Part shown: positions 57,542-64,000 of the stretch, piece by piece
Layout of the letters: the number at the start of each line of letters is the position of its first letter
How positions within the stretch are numbered: position 1 is the first letter of the stretch
Assembly (NCBI GenBank): GCA_944320255.1
Contig: CALUGU010000001.1
Location: 1-64,000 of the forward strand
From: an uncultured Prevotella sp.
Lineage (GTDB): Bacteria > Bacteroidota > Bacteroidia > Bacteroidales > Bacteroidaceae
Length of the DNA: 64,000 nt
Direction: 5' to 3'
Notes under the pieces: model-generated
Told to the model about the DNA's origin: nothing
Databases searched by the model: none
The model's input: the letters and a program-made list of their open reading frames with translations, nothing else
Program-made: the position numbers and the translations under genes

Positions 57542-57813
57542 TCATTTTAAGTAAAATAAGACAATTTAAGCCGATGTTTTGGCGTTGGTGGATAATGAAT
57601 AAGGCTGCACCGGCAAAACCGCAGTGCAGACTTGGAAATACGTGCTTTTTACGTGTTTATCACATATTTATGTTGTTGATATGACACAGAATGAGTGCAG
57701 ACACAGCATTTAACATTTTTTGGACGGCATTTATCGGTAACGGATACCGTCCAAATCGTCCACGGATGCCGTCTAAAAAACGTTAAAAGACGGCATCCGT
57801 TTCCAGGGAAAAT
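57542..57813. repeat. Non-coding gap with two hairpins carrying the GACGGCATCCG motif
   Basis: No gene. CGGATGCCGTCT (57763-57774) pairs with AGACGGCATCCG (57788-57799), a perfect 12-bp stem. GGACGG (57722-57727) pairs with CCGTCC (57747-57752). The 24 bp at 57763-57786 are identical, inverted, to 43481-43504. Together they may end transcription of the 57814-59871 operon, although no U run follows. Confidence 0.6.
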
Positions 57814-58008
57814 TCATCTAAGGATTTTCGTTGGTGTCATATCAAACTCATAGTCTACGATTTCCGTCGATGACGTATGTATTCCGCCGAAAGACATGCC
57901 GCAGCTTTCATTGGCGATGCGCATGGCTTCAAGCCTGTTTTCGGCCATTACATTAACTTCTCCATTAAAGACGAATTTCATCTTAACTTTATATTCTTTC
58001 TTATCCAT
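57814..58008 (-). CDS. Small conserved phage protein
   Basis: This 64-residue protein (MDKKEYKVKMKFVFNGEVNV) has a beta-alpha-beta pattern (AENRLEAMRIANESCGMSFG) frequent in Bacteroidales phages and mobile elements. It overlaps the ardC-like stop by 1 bp. Function unknown. Confidence 0.65.
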   Translation of the reverse strand: MDKKEYKVKMKFVFNGEVNVMAENRLEAMRIANESCGMSFGGIHTSSTEIVDYEFDMTPTKILR

Positions 58009-59015
58009 TATGCTACAAGGTTTGAAACTTTGACATTATCGACCACTTCCAATATCATCTTTACAGCCTTGTTTACATCGCTTAATACGGAAACTATAAA
58101 CTTAGGCTGCTGCCTGATAGACTTTATCCAAGCGTTGAGATAAGCCGCGTTGTTGTCTATGACGCTTGGACTGAAACCGAGGACATTGCCTACAAGGGCG
58201 GCACCAAGTTCGGCGACAAGCTCCTCGCGTCCGTAATCATTGCCGCCGAAGTCGTTTTCAATATTGCGTTTAAGGCGTTTCTCACAACCTGTGCTATGTA
58301 CCATTTCATGCAAGAGCGTAGAGTAAAACTCTTGTCCGCTTATAAATATGTCTTCATCCGTACAGCCTTTCCTGAACTGGTATTTGGCGGGTATGGTGAT
58401 TTTGTCATCTGAAGGACTGTAAAATGCACGGTTTGATATGTTCTCATAACAGATAGGGCACACCCACTTCTGCAATGCGAGCATTTCGTCAATGGCAGGA
58501 TTTTCATACATCCCGAACGTGTCAGTATTGACATCCTCGACAATATTGAACTTTCCCTTTAACCGTTGAATTGTCTTTGGGGCGATTTCTTCAAGGTTTG
58601 TCTGGCTTATGTTGAAAACATTGTATGACTTCAAGAACGGATGCACTTCGCATTCACGCTTCTGCTCTGTTGAAAATGAATTGTAATCATCCTCCGTTAT
58701 GGACTTATCATCATACTTGTACGACATAGACCAAAACAACACCGGGAATGATTTTTCCCCCTTATTCACGCTTGCCTTCAAGTTCTTGATTTGGTTGAAC
58801 GTGGCAAATACAGGATATTTGAACCTGTCTTCCTGCATCATAAGCAGAAGCAGGAAAAACGAGTTTATGCCGTTATACCTGCGGCCTCCGAGGTTTACAG
58901 GCAGATCGCCGTAACTGTTGGTGAACCATCCTTTTTGCCACTCCTTGTTTTTCATCTGTTCCATGCGAGCTATAATCATCTCGCCAAACCGTTTCAATAC
59001 GTCGTCTGTTTTCAT
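58008..59015 (-). CDS. ardC: ArdC-like antirestriction protein with zincin motif
   Basis: The protein has 335 residues. The N-terminal ssDNA-binding ArdC domain is recognisable (WQKGWFTNSYGDLPVNLGGR; KYPVFATFNQIKNLKASVNK, then GEKSFPVLFW). The C-terminal zincin has STLLHEMVHSTGCEKRL, with HEMVH as the metal motif and a downstream Glu in YGREELVAELGA. ArdC proteins protect entering DNA from restriction. Complete in length. The start has the AAGAGCAATG leader. Confidence 0.9.
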   Translation of the reverse strand: MKTDDVLKRFGEMIIARMEQMKNKEWQKGWFTNSYGDLPVNLGGRRYNGINSFFLLLLMMQEDRFKYPVFATFNQIKNLKASVNKGEKSFPVLFWSMSYKYDDKSITEDDYNSFSTEQKRECEVHPFLKSYNVFNISQTNLEEIAPKTIQRLKGKFNIVEDVNTDTFGMYENPAIDEMLALQKWVCPICYENISNRAFYSPSDDKITIPAKYQFRKGCTDEDIFISGQEFYSTLLHEMVHSTGCEKRLKRNIENDFGGNDYGREELVAELGAALVGNVLGFSPSVIDNNAAYLNAWIKSIRQQPKFIVSVLSDVNKAVKMILEVVDNVKVSNLVA

Positions 59016-59035
59016 TGCTCTTTTGGTTTTAGGTT

Positions 59036-59191
59036 TTACTTTTCTAATTTGTAAGAATAACCGGTAGGGAAGCTGTCTTTAACAGCCCTTGCGATTTCCT
59101 TGTGCGCAGGTAAAGAGTTTCGATTGTAAAACTCAATCTTTCCAATCCTCTTGTCTTGGGCGTTGTAGACGATAAACGTGTAGTTGTTCAT
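59036..59191 (-). CDS. Small hypothetical phage protein
   Basis: These 51 codons (MNNYTFIVYNAQDKRIGKIE) lie 20 bp upstream of ardC, with a 4-bp overlap to the preceding gene. Tyr/Lys-rich, beta-alpha in character. Unrecognised. Confidence 0.55.
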   Translation of the reverse strand: MNNYTFIVYNAQDKRIGKIEFYNRNSLPAHKEIARAVKDSFPTGYSYKLEK

Positions 59192-59391
59192 TTGTTCTTG
59201 CATCTCCATTTTAATATTTCCAAATCTTTTTTCTTTGGCTCGTCAGCGTTTTTGGTTGCGTCGATGAGCATCATGTCATTAGTTTCAGTAGTCCACGACT
59301 TACCTGTTACAGGTGAAGTGTAAGTGACTTTATATCTGCCATATCCAACAATGCGGAAAGTAAAGTCTGTAATGCTTATTCTTGTTTTCAT
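59188..59391 (-). CDS. Small hypothetical phage protein
   Basis: The protein has 67 residues from 59391 (MKTRISITDFTFRIVGYGRY). The KVTYTSPVTGKSWTTETNDM, L and DATKNADEPKKKDLEILK regions are widespread in Bacteroidales phages ('..g.G.y.Vty.Sp.tgk.w...t.dm..id.T.nae.Pk.kdL..Lk'). Function unknown. Confidence 0.65.
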   Translation of the reverse strand: MKTRISITDFTFRIVGYGRYKVTYTSPVTGKSWTTETNDMMLIDATKNADEPKKKDLEILKWRCKNK

Positions 59392-59398
59392 ACAAATC

Positions 59399-59578
59399 TT
59401 ATTTACAAAACATTTCATTTAATCTTCTGCCTTCGGTTTCAATCCATTCTTGGCACATAAGCCTTTCAGTGAAACCAATGATGCCTTTCCCGCTTTTTAT
59501 ATCCTGCACCTCATACTGGTTAGGTGCGCCAGGCATAGGGACTATGCGGTAACCGTACATTTCGTTTCTATTTTCCAT
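59399..59578 (-). CDS. Small hypothetical phage protein
   Basis: These 59 codons (MENRNEMYGYRIVPMPGAPN) start at an AAGAGCAATG leader. The protein has a beta-hairpin start and a helical FTERLMCQEWIETEGRRLNE end. Unrecognised. Confidence 0.6.
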   Translation of the reverse strand: MENRNEMYGYRIVPMPGAPNQYEVQDIKSGKGIIGFTERLMCQEWIETEGRRLNEMFCK

Positions 59579-59595
59579 TGCTCTTTTGATTTAGT

Positions 59596-59871
59596 TTATA
59601 CAATTCCTATTCTATGACAGTTTCTGATAAGTTTTGGCAGGCAATAGTCAAGGTCTTCAACATCGAAAGACGCAGTGCTTATTTCGTTTCCGTCATAAAT
59701 GAATGCGGACGTTTCAAGATTAAGGACTTTTGCGGCGATTTCTGCGTCGTTGCCGTAAAGTATGTATTTATCATCGTTTCTTACAAGTATTACAGCATCA
59801 TTGTGCTTCTGTTTCACATTTACGAATATAGAATATAAACGTAAAATTTCATCTTTCTTTAATAGTTTCAT
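59596..59871 (-). CDS. Small hypothetical phage protein
   Basis: This 91-residue protein (MKLLKKDEILRLYSIFVNVK) has an alpha/beta pattern with AVILVRNDDKYILYGNDAEI. It resembles the N-terminal mismatch-recognition-like domain seen in MutS-type phage proteins only weakly. First gene leftward of the repeat region at 59.9 kb. Confidence 0.5.
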   Translation of the reverse strand: MKLLKKDEILRLYSIFVNVKQKHNDAVILVRNDDKYILYGNDAEIAAKVLNLETSAFIYDGNEISTASFDVEDLDYCLPKLIRNCHRIGIV

Positions 59872-60217
59872 TGCCTTGTCTCCTTATTGTTTTAATGGGT
59901 TATTGTTTAAATTTGCTATGCAAATATACTAATAAGATTTGATGTTTCAAAACGTTAAAGTACTGAATATCAATACGTTACAGATGTTTAACTAAGGCGT
60001 TCGGATTTTGTTTACGTGCTTTAACTGTTACGTATAATTCATTATTTTTAGAAAAAGGTATAAGTATATGGAGCGGAAATTTGAGACTTGCAGAAGCCAT
60101 GAAAATGAGAATTTAACGGTTGATTAACTTAACTTGGACTTAACAATGAAAATAAATGTCAAAATTAACGGATTGGAACAGATTTAAACATAATGTGAAG
60201 TGTCAAAGGGATTTAAC
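59872..60217. repeat. Non-coding copy B of the ~317-bp regulatory repeat
   Basis: The segment 59901-60217 matches 21181-21497 across its whole length. Here it separates a leftward gene (59871) from the rightward DUF262 gene (60348), so it looks like a divergent promoter region. From 60218 to 60347 the sequence is unique and ends in TAACTTTG and AAGAGCAATG before the ATG. Confidence 0.8.
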
Positions 60218-60347
60218 AGGCGATAGGGGTGATGCGACAACAGGAATTGTTAAAATCATATCGTCGGAAAGATTAACATTTGGTTTGACTATTCAAATTG
60301 TGGATATTTTGTTAACTTTGCAAAGAAATAAAATATAACTAAGAGCA

Positions 60348-62078
60348 ATGTCAAACCTAACAATCGACCAAAAGACTGTAAAGCAACTTTTCCAAGACAA
60401 AAAGACGGACTTCCTGATACCTGACTACCAGCGTCCTTACGCATGGGGAATAAGCGAATGCCGCACGCTGTGGGAAGACCTTTTCTCGTTCTCATTTCCA
60501 AGTGAAGACATAGACGGCTTTAACGAAAACGAGGAGTATTTCCTCGGCTCGATAGTGACGTTCAAAAACGGCAAACAACAGGAGGTGATAGACGGCCAGC
60601 AACGCATAACTACATTGATGCTTCTGCTGCGTGCTTTCTATAACAGGCTGCGCGACATGAAGGGCAAGAGGTCTGAAAGGACAAAAGAGAACTTGGAAAT
60701 GTGCATCTGGAAAACTGACGCTTACGGCGATTTCAACCAGGACGATGTAAAGATTACTTCGGAAGTGGCGACGGACAACGACCGCGAAGAGTTTGCGACA
60801 ATATTGAAGACCGGGAACACTGATAAAATGAAAAGCCGTTATGCAAACAACTTCAACTATTTCGAGGAACGTGTGGGGGAGTTCCTGTTGAAATATGTCG
60901 ATTATTTCCAAGATTTCCCAAACCGCATACTCAACAACTGCGTCCTGCTGCCAATAGAAGCGGAGACGCAAGACACTGCATTGCGCATATTTTCAACTCT
61001 GAACGACAGGGGCAAGCCGTTGTCTGATGCAGACATTTTCAAGGCCCAGCTATACAAGTTTTATTCTTCAATAGGAGAAAAGGACAAGTTTATGGAAACA
61101 TGGAAATGGTTAGACGAGACTACAAGCGCGATATTCCATCCTGTTTACGGCACGCCACTCGACGAGCTTTTCACACGCTACATGTATTACGAACGCGCGT
61201 TGGGTGATAATACCTCCTCTACGGTAGAGGCGTTGCGGAAGTTCTATGAAAAAGACGGCTACGCAATATTCAAACGAAAGGAAACGCTTGACAACATAGT
61301 AACATTGGCGAAATTTTGGAAGGACGTACTCGCACAAGACGAGGAGCGTTTCTCTGAAAACATACTGCGGCGTTTATTCGTCCTCGACTATTCCCCTAAC
61401 GGTATGTGGCGTTACATGGTGACTGTCTACTTCATGCACAACAAGGACGCAGAAGGCAACCTTGACGAGGCGCGTTTCGCTGCATTCCTTGATAAAATTA
61501 CTGCGTTCACGTTCGCATACGCAATAACAAATCCGGGCGTCGGCTCATTGCGCTTGCCTATGTTCACGGAAATGCAGAATATAGTGAACGATAAGGATGT
61601 GACATTTTCTAAATACAAGTTCGACGAGACACACTTCCGTTCCGTATTCCAAAACTACAAATTCTCGAACAGCCGCCTGATAACCAAGGCTATGCTGACA
61701 TGGTGGGCGTTCCACTTCGATGGGCAGAAGCTCGTGCCGCTATACACGCCTTTCGATATTGAACACATCTATCCTCGTAGCAGACAGCAAAAGGAAGGGA
61801 CGCTGAAAGACAAGCGCAGCATCGAACTTCTTGGCAACAAGTCTTTGTTGGAGCGCAGGATAAACATCCGTGCGTCAGACTACCGCTTCGCAGACAAGGT
61901 GAAATACTACAATGGCTTCACAACGTCAAAAGGCGAAAAGCAGGGTACGGACATTCAGGAATTGCGCAAACTAACATCTTCTGCGACAGACTTCACGGAG
62001 CAGGACATCATCGACCGTAACAAGCGCATCCTCGACGGTTTCGTGGAATATTTGAAAGAAAATGACTTATTACAATAA
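60348..62078 (+). CDS. GmrSD-like DUF262/DUF1524 nuclease
   Basis: The protein has 576 residues. The N-terminal DUF262 (GmrS-like, ParB/Srx-fold nucleotidase) shows YQRPYAW at 27-33 and DGQQRITTL at 82-90. The C-terminal DUF1524 (GmrD-like HNH nuclease) shows FDIEHIYPRSR near 468. Fused single-chain GmrSD proteins are type IV restriction enzymes that cut modified, often glucosylated, cytosine DNA using NTPs. It is a plus-strand cargo gene near attR, a typical location for superinfection-exclusion or defence genes. AAGAGCAATG leader. Confidence 0.88.
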   Translation: MSNLTIDQKTVKQLFQDKKTDFLIPDYQRPYAWGISECRTLWEDLFSFSFPSEDIDGFNENEEYFLGSIVTFKNGKQQEVIDGQQRITTLMLLLRAFYNRLRDMKGKRSERTKENLEMCIWKTDAYGDFNQDDVKITSEVATDNDREEFATILKTGNTDKMKSRYANNFNYFEERVGEFLLKYVDYFQDFPNRILNNCVLLPIEAETQDTALRIFSTLNDRGKPLSDADIFKAQLYKFYSSIGEKDKFMETWKWLDETTSAIFHPVYGTPLDELFTRYMYYERALGDNTSSTVEALRKFYEKDGYAIFKRKETLDNIVTLAKFWKDVLAQDEERFSENILRRLFVLDYSPNGMWRYMVTVYFMHNKDAEGNLDEARFAAFLDKITAFTFAYAITNPGVGSLRLPMFTEMQNIVNDKDVTFSKYKFDETHFRSVFQNYKFSNSRLITKAMLTWWAFHFDGQKLVPLYTPFDIEHIYPRSRQQKEGTLKDKRSIELLGNKSLLERRINIRASDYRFADKVKYYNGFTTSKGEKQGTDIQELRKLTSSATDFTEQDIIDRNKRILDGFVEYLKENDLLQ

Positions 62079-62098
62079 ACAATTAAAAACAAAACATT

Positions 62099-62491
62099 AT
62101 GGTTACATTACTGTCTATTTTAGCTTTGATTTTCGCAGTCCTTCAAATCATCTTGTTTTTCAAGTTATGGGGTATGACAAATGACATTCGTGTTATGAAG
62201 CAAAACATACAAGGCGTGGAGTATGATTTCAATCATTACATGCTACTTGATGAAAGAGAGAAGGCTTTCAATTTGGTGAAATCACGACTATTAAAAGTAT
62301 TAATGATTAACAAGGAGGCCAACAATAATAATAAAGCGTCTTTCGTTGAAAGCTCAAAATGGCACATAAACAAATACACGAAAATGGCTGACGCAACAGG
62401 ATATGAGCTTCCAGCGCACATGCGTGACGCGGAGGCATTTTGGGACTATCTGAATAAAATAAAAGACGCTACAATTTACCGCGAACAATAA
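62099..62491 (+). CDS. N-terminally anchored membrane protein
   Basis: This 130-residue protein has one strong N-terminal hydrophobic helix (MVTLLSILALIFAVLQIILF) and a soluble helical remainder (VKSRLLKVLMINKEANNNNK). It follows the GmrSD-like gene by 20 bp and ends before the terminator at 62494, so the two form one unit. It may regulate or anchor the defence protein. Confidence 0.65.
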   Translation: MVTLLSILALIFAVLQIILFFKLWGMTNDIRVMKQNIQGVEYDFNHYMLLDEREKAFNLVKSRLLKVLMINKEANNNNKASFVESSKWHINKYTKMADATGYELPAHMRDAEAFWDYLNKIKDATIYREQ

Positions 62492-62493
62492 GC

Positions 62494-62533
62494 AAATGGC
62501 TGACGATATTCATTATTATCGTCAGCCATTTTA
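62494..62533. terminator. Bidirectional intrinsic terminator
   Basis: AAATGGCTGACGATA (62494-62508) and TATCGTCAGCCATTT (62517-62531) form a perfect 15-bp stem, with U runs on both sides. It ends the cargo unit (plus) and the small cluster at 62547-63276 (minus). Confidence 0.9.
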
Positions 62534-62546
62534 TAAGTTAAGTTGA

Positions 62547-62840
62547 TCAGCACATAACGCACTTTTCAACATGATGCTCTATTTCAGATATGTTAACATC
62601 AATGTCAATCTCATCTCCTTCGTTATTGTATGCTGATATGTTGTCAATCCACACGCAGGCTTCAGTCGTGACAAATCCTCCTGTACCGTTGAAATAATCG
62701 TCCTCGGTATATCCGTCAATCGAATACCCTCCTTCTACGCAGACAAGGAGGTGATAATGAATAACCTCGACGTAAAAACTACCTTCGTTGCCGTCAAGTT
62801 CGGCTTCAATGGCATCTTCAATTTTCTTTTCAAGAGTCAT
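62547..62840 (-). CDS. Conserved small phage protein
   Basis: The protein has 97 residues from 62840 (MTLEKKIEDAIEAELDGNEG), with a GGAGGG ribosome site and ATGA overlap. The SFYVEVIHYHLLVCVEGGYS and DDYFNGTGGFVTTEACVWI pattern recurs in Bacteroidales phages. Acidic; function unknown. Confidence 0.68.
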   Translation of the reverse strand: MTLEKKIEDAIEAELDGNEGSFYVEVIHYHLLVCVEGGYSIDGYTEDDYFNGTGGFVTTEACVWIDNISAYNNEGDEIDIDVNISEIEHHVEKCVMC

Positions 62841-63046
62841 ACGCTCGCCCTCCAAAATTTTAATATTGCCAATCCTGTGTAATATTTTCTCAAAGTGGCT
62901 TTTCTGAAGCCGCAGTCAATCAATGCCAAGTCGGTGTATTTCTTTAGTGTCTTCCTGCTTATTCCAAGTAAGGCGCAAGTCTCGTTGATGCTGTACCGGC
63001 TAACGGCATTAACTATTGGTTCGTCTCTTGTAATGGCCATATTCAT
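62837..63046 (-). CDS. Excisionase-like HTH protein (DUF3853-like)
   Basis: This 69-residue protein has YSINETCALLGISRKTLKKY, a MerR/excisionase-type helix-turn-helix, and CGFRKATLRKYYTGLAILKF. Proximity to attR supports a recombination-directionality role. No integrase is nearby in the window. Confidence 0.68.
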   Translation of the reverse strand: MNMAITRDEPIVNAVSRYSINETCALLGISRKTLKKYTDLALIDCGFRKATLRKYYTGLAILKFWRASV

Positions 63047-63276
63047 TCCTCCATTTTGATTTTAGTGACTTTTACAAGCGATAATATGAAACTTACAAAA
63101 GCAGGGAAAAATAGCCACGTATGCGACAAAGCCAACATAGAGATGAACGATAAGGCAAACCATATACATACAGTTTTTTCTTTGCGTGACTTGCTGCTCC
63201 ACGAAACGTCCTTTTTCCAAAGGTTAAGCATTCCGTTAAACCAATTTCCATTAAATTCATTGCTCTTAGTGTCCAT
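63043..63276 (-). CDS. Small membrane protein near attR
   Basis: The protein has 77 residues from 63276 (MDTKSNEFNGNWFNGMLNLW), with two hydrophobic segments (VCIWFALSFISMLALSHTWL and FFPAFVSFILSLV). Promoter -7 TATCTTTG lies at 63356-63363. Function unknown. Confidence 0.6.
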   Translation of the reverse strand: MDTKSNEFNGNWFNGMLNLWKKDVSWSSKSRKEKTVCIWFALSFISMLALSHTWLFFPAFVSFILSLVKVTKIKMEE

Positions 63277-63588
63277 AATGATAAATTTTCTAAATTCTTG
63301 TTTGAGCATCGGCAACTTTTGTTACCTTTGCATTGTTATAATTTATAATGTAATGCAAAGATATTAAGAATTTTCTATATTTCTATATAGATATTTAGAA
63401 ATATCCATTGTGTTGCATATATTTAACTTTTAAACTCATCAGACAATGGATTTACATTCTATTTTAAATCGAGAGCCGTTTAGAAATATGTCAAATCGCA
63501 GTCGAAGGCTAAAAAACTGCAAATAAATTGTAATTCTAAAATATTTTATTCATAATTCATTGAATATCAATAATTTGTAAGTGGAGAA
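63277..63588. promoter_or_regulatory. Phage right-end intergenic region
   Basis: No gene. Besides the minus-strand promoter it contains CTTTGCATT...AATGCAAAG arms (63326-63360), a plus-strand TTTG-18-TACCTTTG promoter-like pair (63301-63330) and a perfect palindrome, GATATTTAGAAATATC (63390-63405). These resemble elements of the switch region and may be integrase-arm or repressor sites next to attR. Confidence 0.55.
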
Positions 63589-63651
63589 GGCACGCCTGGA
63601 AAGCGTGTAGGCGCCAAAAGTGCCACGGGGGTTCGAATCCCCCTCTTTCCG
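63589..63651 (+). tRNA. 3' fragment of tRNA-Ser(GGA) at attR
   Basis: CACGC-CTGGAAA-GCGTG (63591-63607) is an anticodon arm with anticodon GGA. GGCGC/GTGCC forms the Ser-type long variable arm, GGGGG-TTCGAAT-CCCCC the T arm, TCTTTCC the 3' acceptor strand and G the discriminator. The 5' acceptor strand and the D arm are missing; the preceding sequence is phage DNA. This is the duplicated 3' end expected at the distal attachment site of a phage that integrated into tRNA-Ser, with the intact gene at the other end of the prophage. Confidence 0.82.
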
Positions 63652-63677
63652 CGACACCTTTTTTAATCCTTTAGGAT

Positions 63678-64000
63678 ATGGACAACATCATTGCAAAGAT
63701 TGCAATAATCATTCTCCTTGCTTTTACTCACAGCCTTGCCGCGCCCGCACAGGAGGGCGCAACCGGCGGAGTGCCGGCGGAGGAGGCCGTCGCCGACTCG
63801 GCAGGGACCGCCCTTGCGGACGACTCGCTCGCCCTCGACGTCGCAGCCGTGGCTGACTCCGTGCCCGCTCCCGTTGAGAGCGTGGGGTTCCACAAGATGC
63901 TCAAGACCAAGTACATCGAGGGCAGCGCGGGCTTCATGTCGTTCGTGGCCCTCGCCCTTGTGCTGGGCTTGGCGTTCTGCATAGAGCGTGTGATTTACCT
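63678..64000 (+). CDS. TolQ/ExbB/MotA-type proton-channel protein, 5' part (host)
   Basis: The 107 visible codons (MDNIIAKIAIIILLAFTHSL) comprise a signal-like first helix, an Ala/Asp/Val-rich linker of about 55 residues and the start of the channel domain (KYIEGSAGFMSFVALALVLG, then LAFCIERVIYL). This matches the extended ExbB-like proteins of Bacteroidales. Its GC-rich codon use differs sharply from the phage genes to the left, marking the chromosome. Truncated by the window edge. Confidence 0.75.
   Translation, partial: MDNIIAKIAIIILLAFTHSLAAPAQEGATGGVPAEEAVADSAGTALADDSLALDVAAVADSVPAPVESVGFHKMLKTKYIEGSAGFMSFVALALVLGLAFCIERVIY

Noticed and set aside
63583..63651. Complete tRNA-Ser
   Set aside because: GGAGAAG could pair weakly with TCTTTCC, but only one base separates it from the anticodon stem, so no D arm exists.

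Overview
The window is almost entirely one temperate siphovirus-type prophage in a member of the order Bacteroidales. Three things point to the host. Promoters follow the Bacteroidetes pattern (TTTG, about 19 bp, then TAnnTTTG). Leaders mostly lack a strong Shine-Dalgarno sequence. The only host gene, at the right edge, is a TolQ/ExbB/MotA-type proton-channel gene that is clearly more GC-rich than the phage. The right prophage end can be placed at about 63.58-63.65 kb, where only the 3' part of a tRNA-Ser(GGA) gene remains (attR). The left end, the integrase and any lysis genes lie outside the window.

Nearly all phage genes are on the minus strand, so the map reads right to left. At 63.3-62.5 kb is a small excisionase-like cluster beside attR. 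At 60.3-62.5 kb a plus-strand cargo unit carries a GmrSD-like DUF262/DUF1524 nuclease and a membrane protein. At 59.9-57.8 kb are small genes and an ArdC-like antirestriction protein. At 57.5-52.1 kb an operon encodes portal, an ATP-grasp enzyme, two small proteins and a MuF head protein fused to an ADP-ribosyltransferase domain. It ends in an intrinsic terminator. At 51.9-50.7 kb are small genes and a broken Rha-type antirepressor gene. At 50.6-50.1 kb a non-coding iteron array is a candidate origin. At 49.9-48.2 kb is a divergent lysogeny switch. At 48.1-37.3 kb is replication and recombination: Sak4-like ATPase, PD-(D/E)XK nuclease, DUF1351 protein, SSB-like protein, NinB/NinG-like proteins, helicases, an initiator-like protein and a helicase-methylase fusion. 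At 37.3-28.6 kb is a dense series of small accessory genes, many overlapping by ATGA. At 28.5-21.6 kb an operon carries UDP-galactopyranose mutase, a GNAT, a ParB-like protein, an ATP-grasp enzyme and a glycosyltransferase-like protein, ending in both terminase subunits. At 21.2-19.1 kb are small genes with RadC. At 18.2-0 kb are scaffold, capsid, head-tail connector, tail and fibre genes. A plus-strand collagen-like gene is driven divergently at 18.3 kb.

Six promoter copies with an almost invariant palindromic core (7.3, 18.3 in both directions, 28.6, 41.4 and 57.5 kb) seem to tie the capsid, tail, portal, terminase/modification and replication blocks into one regulon.

Most worth following up: (i) the sugar/ATP-grasp/ParB/GNAT cassette transcribed with the terminase, a candidate late system that modifies DNA or virions; (ii) a roughly 204-nt tRNA-like RNA at 43.57-43.77 kb with an acceptor stem, D and T arms and a pseudoknot; (iii) a pseudoknotted leader before the initiator gene; (iv) two hairpins with different stems but the same loop; (v) two genes with in-frame lesions. 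All functional statements rest on reading motifs by eye; no database search was run.
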